A stretch of 40,716 nt of DNA. It comes from a virus. Location of the stretch: the IMG/VR virus record IMGVR_UViG_3300046804_003306, positions 1 through 40,716 of that record. One strand, 5' to 3'. A model generated the notes under the pieces. It was not told the DNA's origin. It worked only from the letters and a program-made list of their open reading frames with translations, and did not search any database. This document shows, piece by piece, positions 7,087 to 12,560 of the stretch. The position numbers and the translations under genes were made by a program. Positions within the stretch are counted from its first letter, which is position 1. Every line of letters begins with the position of its first letter.

Positions 7087-7746
7087 ATGTTGATCAATAA
7101 TATGAAAACCATAGCACTATTTAGAGACAAATCTTCCAAACAAGCAGCAGAATGTGGTGATGGTGTTATTGCTGCACTTAGTCCTTTCTATAACATAAAA
7201 ATTTTTACAGAACAACAATGTACATCTGAAACTTTCAAGGGGGTGGATATGTTAGCATTTCCCGGAGGCGTGGGAGATGCTGATGACTATGACGCTATGT
7301 TTTTAAGAAAAAGAGCCAATGCGGTAGCAGATTTTGTAGCCCAAGGTGGTGCTTATCTAGGCATTTGTGTAGGTGCGTACTGGGCAGGAAAACATTACTT
7401 TGATATACTAGACCAAGTTGATGCAGTACAATACATTAAAAGACCTACAGCAGATATTCGCAGATGCTATGACATAGCCGCAGATGTAACTTGGCTAGGA
7501 CAAGAAGAAAAAATGTTTTTTAGAGATGGCTGTACTTTTACTGGTAACCCAAAAAGTTATACAGTTACTGCAACCTATGCGAATGGTGATCCAATGTGTA
7601 TAGTCCAGGGTAAAGTAGGTGTAATGGGAGCTTGCCCAGACAGCTTAGAATCTTGGTACAATAAAAGCTACACTAAACCCTATTGGCACAAAGGTCGTCA
7701 TCACAAACTTCTGCAAGATTTTGTCAAACAGTTATTGGAAAAATAA
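7087..7746 (+). CDS. Class I glutamine amidotransferase-like protein (BPL_N type)
   Basis: The core has the flavodoxin-like pattern of class I amidotransferases: MLAFPGGVGDADDY, then GGAYLGICVGAYWAG with the nucleophile elbow Cys in GICVGAYW, the form seen in the N-terminal domain of eukaryotic biotin-protein ligase (BPL_N). A histidine-rich C-terminal end (YWHKGRHHKLL) follows. It stands alone without a synthetase domain, so the partner and substrate are unknown. Starts at 7078 (TTG), 7087 (ATG) and 7102 (ATG, giving MKTIALFRD) are all possible; none has a clear ribosome site. It is coupled by TAATG to the next small gene. Confidence 0.65.
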   Translation: MLINNMKTIALFRDKSSKQAAECGDGVIAALSPFYNIKIFTEQQCTSETFKGVDMLAFPGGVGDADDYDAMFLRKRANAVADFVAQGGAYLGICVGAYWAGKHYFDILDQVDAVQYIKRPTADIRRCYDIAADVTWLGQEEKMFFRDGCTFTGNPKSYTVTATYANGDPMCIVQGKVGVMGACPDSLESWYNKSYTKPYWHKGRHHKLLQDFVKQLLEK

Positions 7747-7880
7747 TGATAATTGAATTACTAGTAGCTGGATTTTTTACAGCCATTGGCTGGTGGGGTG
7801 CAAATCACTATGTGATTGAACCTTACTTTCCCGCCCCAATAGAGCGAAAAATAGAACAAAAAGAAGAGCCAAAAGAATAA
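7746..7880 (+). CDS. Small single-span membrane protein, 44 aa
   Basis: The ATG at 7746 overlaps the previous stop (TAATG); a longer frame from 7683 would lie inside the amidotransferase-like gene. There is one hydrophobic helix at the N-terminus (IIELLVAGFFTAIGWWGA) and a charged C-terminal tail (EQKEEPKE). Its function is unknown. Confidence 0.5.
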   Translation: MIIELLVAGFFTAIGWWGANHYVIEPYFPAPIERKIEQKEEPKE

Positions 7881-7888
7881 TAATAGCG

Positions 7889-7896
7889 CATAAATA
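7889..7896 (+). promoter_or_regulatory. T4-like late promoter box
   Basis: CATAAATA, 7/8 to the T4 late consensus. With the box at -13 to -6, +1 is 7902, the A of the ATG of the next gene, so the predicted transcript is leaderless. No ribosome site is visible in the intervening bases. Confidence 0.55.
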
Positions 7897-7901
7897 ATAT
7901 T

Positions 7902-8432
7902 ATGGCCGCGAATATTAAAAAAATACTAGATAACACAAAAGATATCTACATGACTGACAGTAGTTTAGAAACTTTGTTGGACTACGAGCGTGTGCTAGAT
8001 GACTTGGATTTATATGCTTTTGATAACTGGAAAAAAGGCGAACTAGTCGAAGGTCCAGTTTATGAAAAGTATTTTGTAACCTGCACTTTTATGTACGATT
8101 ACAAAAATATGCCAGATCCTGCAGGTGGTGAGCGTTTGCTTAATTATGGCTGCGAAATTACTTACAAAAAAGATATATTAGAATATCCTATTGCAGTTAA
8201 AAGCTACGACGATTTCAAACCAGGCACAAAAATGCCCAGAATGGTCAGCAAGCCTATTTGGTTAGTTACTATAACCATGCCCAAGCAGTTAATGAGCGAT
8301 ATTGAGCAGGGCAGTATTGAACTTGAAAACGGACTGTTAGATCAGGAAGACATCGAGCAGGCCGCAGAAGAAGGTCAAACAGATGATGTATTCCAACAAG
8401 ACATGGAGCAACAAAATGCACCAGCAGTCTAA
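7902..8432 (+). CDS. Acidic hypothetical protein, probably late, 176 aa
   Basis: A soluble protein with an alpha/beta-like centre (ITYKKDILEYPIAVKSY, KPIWLVTITMPK) and a strongly acidic, Gln-rich C-terminal tail from about residue 140. It stands directly behind a late-promoter box and overlaps the next gene by 17 bases; together they look like one late unit. Acidic tails and late timing fit a virion or assembly protein, but no family is recognised with confidence. Confidence 0.6.
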   Translation: MAANIKKILDNTKDIYMTDSSLETLLDYERVLDDLDLYAFDNWKKGELVEGPVYEKYFVTCTFMYDYKNMPDPAGGERLLNYGCEITYKKDILEYPIAVKSYDDFKPGTKMPRMVSKPIWLVTITMPKQLMSDIEQGSIELENGLLDQEDIEQAAEEGQTDDVFQQDMEQQNAPAV

Positions 8433-8976
8433 TATATTCGAAGGCCTAGAACAGGGCGATCTAAAAAGACTAGTAAAATCCGAATTGCACATTGATGAAT
8501 TCAAAAGCAAAATGGGCACCGACGAGGATATCATTGTACTAAGCTTTAAAGTTCGTGAAAAGGAACCTGCTAACTCTCTTATGTCATTCTTTGAAACCGG
8601 ATATGACTTTGTGCTAGACAGTGATGTCAGTTCAGGCGTTATGGATGACGGCGAATACATTGTGTTTGTTGAAATAGAGCGTTCAGTTGATGCAGCTGAT
8701 CGCATTATGCAGTTAGTAGATGACTTACTTAATCTTACAGATCAAGACATAGCTGACTGGAAGTTTCAGTATCGCAAAAACAGTAAACAGTATGATTTAA
8801 GCTTAGATAATGTAGCTAATATTGTACCTTTAACTCCTGAATTTTACAGCAAACAGTATAAAGATTCTGACGAAGAAATCACTGCTATGCAGGAAGCTGC
8901 AAGAGTTCCTATCCGCAGAACTGCTCCTGTAAATGATTGGACTGAGCAGCTGCGAGTAGCAGCAGGCTTAAAATAA
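8416..8976 (+). CDS. Hypothetical protein, probably late, 186 aa
   Basis: I use the ATG at 8416, which has GGAG seven bases upstream inside the previous gene; a longer frame begins at 8383. The protein has a predicted alpha/beta first half (DIIVLSFKVREKEP, YIVFVEIERS) and a second half with YRKNSKQYDLSLDNVANIVP. It overlaps the acidic gene before it. No domain is recognised; position suggests a partner of that protein in virion assembly. Confidence 0.6.
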   Translation: MHQQSNIFEGLEQGDLKRLVKSELHIDEFKSKMGTDEDIIVLSFKVREKEPANSLMSFFETGYDFVLDSDVSSGVMDDGEYIVFVEIERSVDAADRIMQLVDDLLNLTDQDIADWKFQYRKNSKQYDLSLDNVANIVPLTPEFYSKQYKDSDEEITAMQEAARVPIRRTAPVNDWTEQLRVAAGLK

Positions 8977-9003
8977 TCCAAACCTAAAACCACCAGCCAA
9001 AAA

Positions 9004-9011
9004 GCTAAATA
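9004..9011 (+). promoter_or_regulatory. T4-like late promoter box (lysis cassette)
   Basis: GCTAAATA in the 64-base gap before the endolysin gene. Predicted start near 9017, leaving a 24-base leader with CAAGGACA as ribosome site. It is the natural late promoter for the lysis genes 9041-11409. Confidence 0.6.
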
Positions 9012-9040
9012 CTTTGAGATAACTTTTCAAGGACAAAGCA

Positions 9041-9673
9041 ATGGCTGATGGATTCCAATTTGATTTTACAGTAGAAAAACTAGACGAATGCGTACACGGT
9101 AACCCTTATATTCAACAGTGGTACAGCGCATTTTGCAAAATATTACCAGATTATGAAATACACACTATTCCTCGTGTGGCTGCATTTGTAGCACAGACAG
9201 CACACGAATCTGGTGGATTTAAATTTATTACAGAAAACCTTAACTACAAGGCTGCAAGTCTTCGTAAAGTATGGCCCAAGTACTTTCCTGATGATGCCAC
9301 TGCGGCAAGATACGCTAACAAACCAGAAATGATTGCTAACCGTGCTTATGGTGGCAGAATGGGGAATGGTCCCGAAGAGTCAGGTGACGGTTGGCGTTAT
9401 CGTGGTAAGGGACTAATCCAACTTACCGGCAAAGACAACTATACTCGCTATGCCGAAAGTTTAGAAATTTCCGTAGAAGAAGCAGCAGAACATTTACTGA
9501 CCTTTGAAGGTTGCGTACAAAGTGCTTGCTGGTTTTGGGAAGCCAACAACTTGAACCAGTGGGCTGACAAAGGTGATATGTTAACTCTAACAAAACGCAT
9601 AAATGGTGGTACACTGGGATTGGAAGACCGAATCAAGCACTATAAACACGCAATGGAAGTATTTGGTGGATAA
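9041..9673 (+). CDS. Endolysin, glycoside hydrolase family 19-like
   Basis: A 210-residue GH19 (chitinase-type) lysozyme. VAQTAHESGGFKFITENLNY (50-69) contains the likely catalytic glutamate E56, with E66 a candidate for the second. YRGKGLIQLTGKDNY and TKRINGGTLGLEDR are hallmark GH19 segments. GH19 endolysins cut peptidoglycan glycan strands in Gram-negative hosts. There is no signal peptide, so release would need a holin, and a 3-TM holin-like gene lies at 10995-11291. It begins behind a late promoter and its stop overlaps the next start, so it heads the lysis operon. Confidence 0.85.
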   Translation: MADGFQFDFTVEKLDECVHGNPYIQQWYSAFCKILPDYEIHTIPRVAAFVAQTAHESGGFKFITENLNYKAASLRKVWPKYFPDDATAARYANKPEMIANRAYGGRMGNGPEESGDGWRYRGKGLIQLTGKDNYTRYAESLEISVEEAAEHLLTFEGCVQSACWFWEANNLNQWADKGDMLTLTKRINGGTLGLEDRIKHYKHAMEVFGG

Positions 9674-10146
9674 TGTTTCTACTAAGTTTCTTGCCTGACA
9701 GTTTTTTAGAAATGGTAGTCAATGCCATTCTAGTTGCTGGCATTGTCTTGAGCTTTTTAAGTTTCTTTGTTATTAACAAGATCTTAAACAGATGGCCCGG
9801 CATGAGTCCTTACTATCACTTACTGCAATTAGTAAGCGCAGTGCTGTTAATAGCAGGTGTGTATTTTAAGGGCAGTTATGCCACCGAAGCAGAATGGCGT
9901 GCCAAAGTTAAAGCAGCAGAAGAACAAGTTCGCATTGCAGAACAACAGGCCGCTGAAGCTACAGCAAAGGTAGAAACTAAAGTTGTAGAAAAAACAAAAT
10001 TTATCAAAGTGCGTGGTGAAACTATCATTAGAGATGTGGAACGAGAAATAGTCAAGTATAATAATACTTGTGTTATTCCCCCAAAATTTATTGAACTGCA
10101 CAATCAAGCTGCTGAGCCTCCACAGTTTGACAAGGAAAAGAAATGA
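9673..10146 (+). CDS. Inner-membrane spanin-like protein (Rz-like)
   Basis: Two hydrophobic segments near the N-terminus (about 12-36 and 47-65) are followed by a long charged helix with many Ala, Glu and Lys (EAEWRAKVKAAEEQVRIAEQ onward, about 73-125), typical of a periplasmic coiled coil. It lies directly between the endolysin and a lipoprotein gene, the order of Rz/Rz1 spanins, which join and fuse the two membranes at lysis. Classical Rz has one membrane helix, so the second is unusual. It overlaps the next gene by four bases. Confidence 0.6.
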   Translation: MFLLSFLPDSFLEMVVNAILVAGIVLSFLSFFVINKILNRWPGMSPYYHLLQLVSAVLLIAGVYFKGSYATEAEWRAKVKAAEEQVRIAEQQAAEATAKVETKVVEKTKFIKVRGETIIRDVEREIVKYNNTCVIPPKFIELHNQAAEPPQFDKEKK

Positions 10147-10448
10147 TGGATCAAGAACAAAATCGTCGCAGTTCATTGATAGTAACACTGTTGTTTTTGG
10201 CCGCTATTGTTGCTATGTGTGCAGGTTGCACAACACCTCCTGTGCGTCAAAAGTGGCCTGATGCTCCTAAGTTCAGTGAACAGACTTGCCCACAGCTGGA
10301 AAAACTTAAAGAAGGCGCACAGCTCAGTGATGTAGCAAAAACAGTAACAATTAACTATTCAACTTATTATGAGTGTGCAGTAAAAAATGACGCTTGGATT
10401 GAATGGTACAAAATACAAAAATCAATTTACGAAGGCACTTATAAATGA
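10143..10448 (+). CDS. Outer-membrane spanin-like lipoprotein (Rz1-like)
   Basis: The N-terminus has a charged region, a hydrophobic helix (LIVTLLFLAAIVA) and the lipobox MCAGC, making C29 the likely lipidated residue. The mature part is about 70 residues with a proline-containing start (TTPPVRQKWPDAPKF) and two further cysteines. In position and size it fits the outer-membrane spanin that would pair with the gene before it. The start could be 10143 or the next ATG at 10146. A second lipoprotein follows at once. Confidence 0.6.
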   Translation: MMDQEQNRRSSLIVTLLFLAAIVAMCAGCTTPPVRQKWPDAPKFSEQTCPQLEKLKEGAQLSDVAKTVTINYSTYYECAVKNDAWIEWYKIQKSIYEGTYK

Positions 10449-10810
10449 AAAATATCTTATTAGTTATTGGTTTTAGTTTAACATTAAGTTCATGTGCTGT
10501 AGTAGCCACTGTACAAAAATATTGGCCCAGAGATCATGATCCAGTAATGTTTGAAACATTAGTTGTAATTGAACAGGAACTGGATGCAATTGACTGTAAA
10601 AACCCAGACTGGACTAAAGTCCAATACGAAGCTAAAAAATTAGATCGTTATGCTACACTGCGTAATGATCCACAACGAGAAAATTTACAAGGTCTCAATA
10701 AGCATCTAGAAAAATTGAGTTCAAATAAAAATCCTGTATTTTGTGATCTAGGTAAAAAGACTGGCAAACAGAGAATAGACGCAACTTTAAATGCTTGGAA
10801 AGGAAGATAA
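10445..10810 (+). CDS. Second small lipoprotein of the lysis cassette, 121 aa
   Basis: A clear lipoprotein signal: MKNILLVIGFSLTLSSC with LSSC as lipobox and C17 lipidated. The mature part is charged and helical (FETLVVIEQELDAIDC, then LQGLNKHLEKL) with two more cysteines that might form a disulfide. It overlaps its neighbours by ATGA and TAATG. It may be an alternative outer-membrane spanin or a surface-exclusion lipoprotein; the sequence does not decide. Confidence 0.6.
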   Translation: MKNILLVIGFSLTLSSCAVVATVQKYWPRDHDPVMFETLVVIEQELDAIDCKNPDWTKVQYEAKKLDRYATLRNDPQRENLQGLNKHLEKLSSNKNPVFCDLGKKTGKQRIDATLNAWKGR

Positions 10811-10998
10811 TGAACACACTAGAACATGAAATACAAGCTATCACTGAGCAATACCAACTAGGTAATATCAGTGTAGAAGAAAAGAATTACCTGCTACAAG
10901 AAATTAGGGATATTAGAGCTGCACAAGAATGTGCTGGCAATGAAGAAATGTTTAGATACGTGGTGCAGTGTTGCAATGTAGCTATGGCTGTGGTATGA
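10810..10998 (+). CDS. Small helical protein, 62 aa
   Basis: The ATG at 10810 shares a base with the previous stop; a longer frame from 10795 would lie inside the lipoprotein gene. It begins MNTLEHEIQAITEQYQLG and looks like two helices with a turn (LGNISVEEKNYLLQEIRDI), ending with Cys-rich VVQCCNVAMAVV. It is coupled to the holin-like gene by ATGA. Its role in lysis is possible from position only. Confidence 0.5.
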   Translation: MNTLEHEIQAITEQYQLGNISVEEKNYLLQEIRDIRAAQECAGNEEMFRYVVQCCNVAMAVV

Positions 10999-11291
10999 AC
11001 AAACACGAACATTGGACAGATAAAAAATGGCGTCCATATATGGCATGGATGTACATGATTGTCTGCCTACTAGACTTTGCTGTTTTCCCTGTACTATGGA
11101 GTATACTACAGGCCTACTATCGAGGAGAAGTAACTAACCAATGGGATCCTTTAACACTCAAAGGTGCAGGTCTGTTTCATATAGCTATGGGTGCTGTTAT
11201 AGGCGTGACATCTTGGAGTAGAGGTAGGGAAAAAATACAAGGAATGCAAAATGAACTATCGTCTAGCGTGGCTTCAACAGATAAGCCCTAA
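10995..11291 (+). CDS. Holin-like membrane protein (3TM holin type)
   Basis: Using the ATG at 10995 (overlapping the previous stop as ATGA) the protein is 98 residues. It has the layout of the GTA/phage 3TM holin family: KKWRPYMAWMYMIVCLLDF, a long second hydrophobic stretch through PVLWSIL, then LTLKGAGLFHIAMGAVIGVTSW, ending in SRGREKI and a charged tail. Holins form inner-membrane lesions at a set time and let the endolysin out. The last 40 bases overlap the next small gene. Confidence 0.7.
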   Translation: MNKHEHWTDKKWRPYMAWMYMIVCLLDFAVFPVLWSILQAYYRGEVTNQWDPLTLKGAGLFHIAMGAVIGVTSWSRGREKIQGMQNELSSSVASTDKP

Positions 11292-11409
11292 AGATATAGC
11301 ACAGGTTGTGCAGGAATTTATTAAACGAGATTCAACTAATCAGCACAAAGCGGCGTTATTACAAGCAGCACTGGAAGCACACCTTCGTAAAGACAAAAAA
11401 GCTAAGTAA
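11251..11409 (+). CDS. Small hypothetical protein, 52 aa
   Basis: ATG at 11251 with AAGGA seven bases upstream, overlapping the holin-like gene by 41 bases in another frame. The product begins MNYRLAWLQQISPKD and ends basic (HLRKDKKAK); mostly helical. The ribosome site and the fact that it fills the gap after the holin-like gene support it. No family is recognised. Confidence 0.5.
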   Translation: MNYRLAWLQQISPKDIAQVVQEFIKRDSTNQHKAALLQAALEAHLRKDKKAK

Positions 11410-11445
11410 TTATAAGGGCTCAGTGCCTATTAAAAGGAACAAAAT

Positions 11446-11664
11446 ATGAAATTATCAGCAATTATCGTAAGTTTAGCACTAGGTTTTGGCCTAGCAACAC
11501 CTGCACATGCCGAAGCAGAAGTAAAAGAAGTCTGTAAAGATGTAGTAGGCAAAGATGGAAAGACTGTTAAGGACGGCAAGGGAAATCCCGTTCAAAAATG
11601 CAGCAAAGTTAAAGTACACAAAAAGGTTGAAGGCGAAAAAGTACCTGACGGTAAAAAGAAGTAA
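11446..11664 (+). CDS. Small secreted Lys-rich protein, 72 aa
   Basis: Typical signal peptide (MKLSAIIVSLALGFGLATPAHA) with an AHA cleavage site, so the mature product is a 50-residue periplasmic protein rich in Lys, Val, Asp and Gly, containing two cysteines (EVCKD, QKCSK). AAAAGGAAC precedes the start. The strong terminator behind it closes the lysis block. Function unknown; envelope binding is a guess from charge and export. Confidence 0.6.
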   Translation: MKLSAIIVSLALGFGLATPAHAEAEVKEVCKDVVGKDGKTVKDGKGNPVQKCSKVKVHKKVEGEKVPDGKKK

Positions 11665-11677
11665 TTTAATTACTGGC

Positions 11678-11710
11678 AAACCGGACTAGTTGACTCTAGC
11701 CGGTTTTTCT
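11678..11710 (+). terminator. Rho-independent terminator
   Basis: AAACCGG-A-CTAG (11678-11689) pairs with CTAG-CCGGTTT (11696-11706) around a six-base loop, with one bulged A, followed by TTTTTCTTTTA. It ends the lysis operon. Its loop contains the -35 box of the next promoter. Confidence 0.8.
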
Positions 11711-11718
11711 TTTATACT
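11690..11718 (+). promoter_or_regulatory. sigma70-type promoter inside the terminator
   Basis: TTGACT (11690-11695), a 17-base spacer and TATACT (11713-11718). The -35 box is the terminator loop and the spacer is its 3' arm and T run. The start point would be near 11724-11725, at or next to the ATG of dnaJ (11725). Confidence 0.65.
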
Positions 11719-11724
11719 AGATCA

Positions 11725-12552
11725 ATGAGTCATTACGACACTTTAGGCATAACCAAAACAGCCACACCCGAAGAAATAAAAAGAGCATACAGAAAGTTAG
11801 CCAGTCAGCATCATCCTGACAAAGGCGGAGACACGGCCAAATTTCAGGAAATTGAAGAAGCTTATCGAGTACTAAGTGATCCCGAAAAACGAGCACAGTA
11901 CGATAATCTACAACCAAATAATATTCACTTTAATTTTAATCACGGTGATATTAATTTAGATGATATTTTTAGCAGATTTGGTTTTGGTAATCCTTTTGCT
12001 AATCACCCGCACTTTAGACAACAGGAACGACGAAACAAAGACATTAGAGCAGATATACAGTGCCAGCTTCACGAAACACTTAATCCACAGTCCAAAACAC
12101 TTAGAATCAAAACCAGCAACGATCAAGTTCACACTGTGGACATAACTATCCCGGCAGGTATAACTTCGGGCACCACAATCAAGTATCCAGGTTTGGGCGA
12201 TAACATGTTTACCAATCTAACTCGCGGTGACCTGTATATCAATGTTCATGTAATTAACAACAGTGCCTTCGAAGTCAGTGGATTAGATTTGTTAACAACG
12301 TTGACTATCAGCTGCTTTGATGCTATACTAGGCAGTGAGCAAACAGTTGTAGGCTTAGATGGAAAACAATTTTTGATAAGGACACATCCAGGTTGCCAAC
12401 CCGATACCAAACTAAAAATTGCTGGAGAAGGTTTACCGGCATTTCAGAAAGATATCAAAGGCCACTTGTTTGTACGCATCAAAGTTCAAATTCCGACAGA
12501 TCTCAGCGACTCTGCTCTTGAACAAATTCAAAAACTCAAATATAACCAATAA
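11725..12552 (+). CDS. DnaJ/CbpA-like J-domain co-chaperone
   Basis: Residues 1-60 form a J domain ([28 protein letters not shown] with HPD at 30-32, [10 protein letters not shown]). A short Gly/Phe/Asn-rich linker follows, then a DnaJ C-terminal substrate-binding region ([46 protein letters not shown]). The Cys-rich zinc domain of DnaJ is absent, so it is a class B (CbpA-like) protein of 275 residues. J proteins stimulate DnaK and hand it substrates, so this would steer host DnaK. It has no visible ribosome site and probably a leaderless transcript. The ClpA-like gene starts 8 bases after its stop. Confidence 0.85.
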   Translation: MSHYDTLGITKTATPEEIKRAYRKLASQHHPDKGGDTAKFQEIEEAYRVLSDPEKRAQYDNLQPNNIHFNFNHGDINLDDIFSRFGFGNPFANHPHFRQQERRNKDIRADIQCQLHETLNPQSKTLRIKTSNDQVHTVDITIPAGITSGTTIKYPGLGDNMFTNLTRGDLYINVHVINNSAFEVSGLDLLTTLTISCFDAILGSEQTVVGLDGKQFLIRTHPGCQPDTKLKIAGEGLPAFQKDIKGHLFVRIKVQIPTDLSDSALEQIQKLKYNQ

Positions 12553-12555
12553 ATA
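12548..12555 (+). promoter_or_regulatory. T4-like late promoter box
   Basis: AATAAATA across the dnaJ stop codon, 7/8 to the T4 late consensus. With the box at -13 to -6, +1 is 12561, exactly the A of the ClpA-like ATG, so a leaderless late transcript is predicted in addition to read-through from dnaJ. Confidence 0.5.
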
Positions 12556-12560
12556 TTTTT

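Noticed and set aside
9847-10188. Minus-strand open frames over the spanin region
   Set aside because: They lie opposite well-supported + strand genes, have no ribosome site and show low-complexity Phe/Cys-rich products typical of antisense shadow frames.
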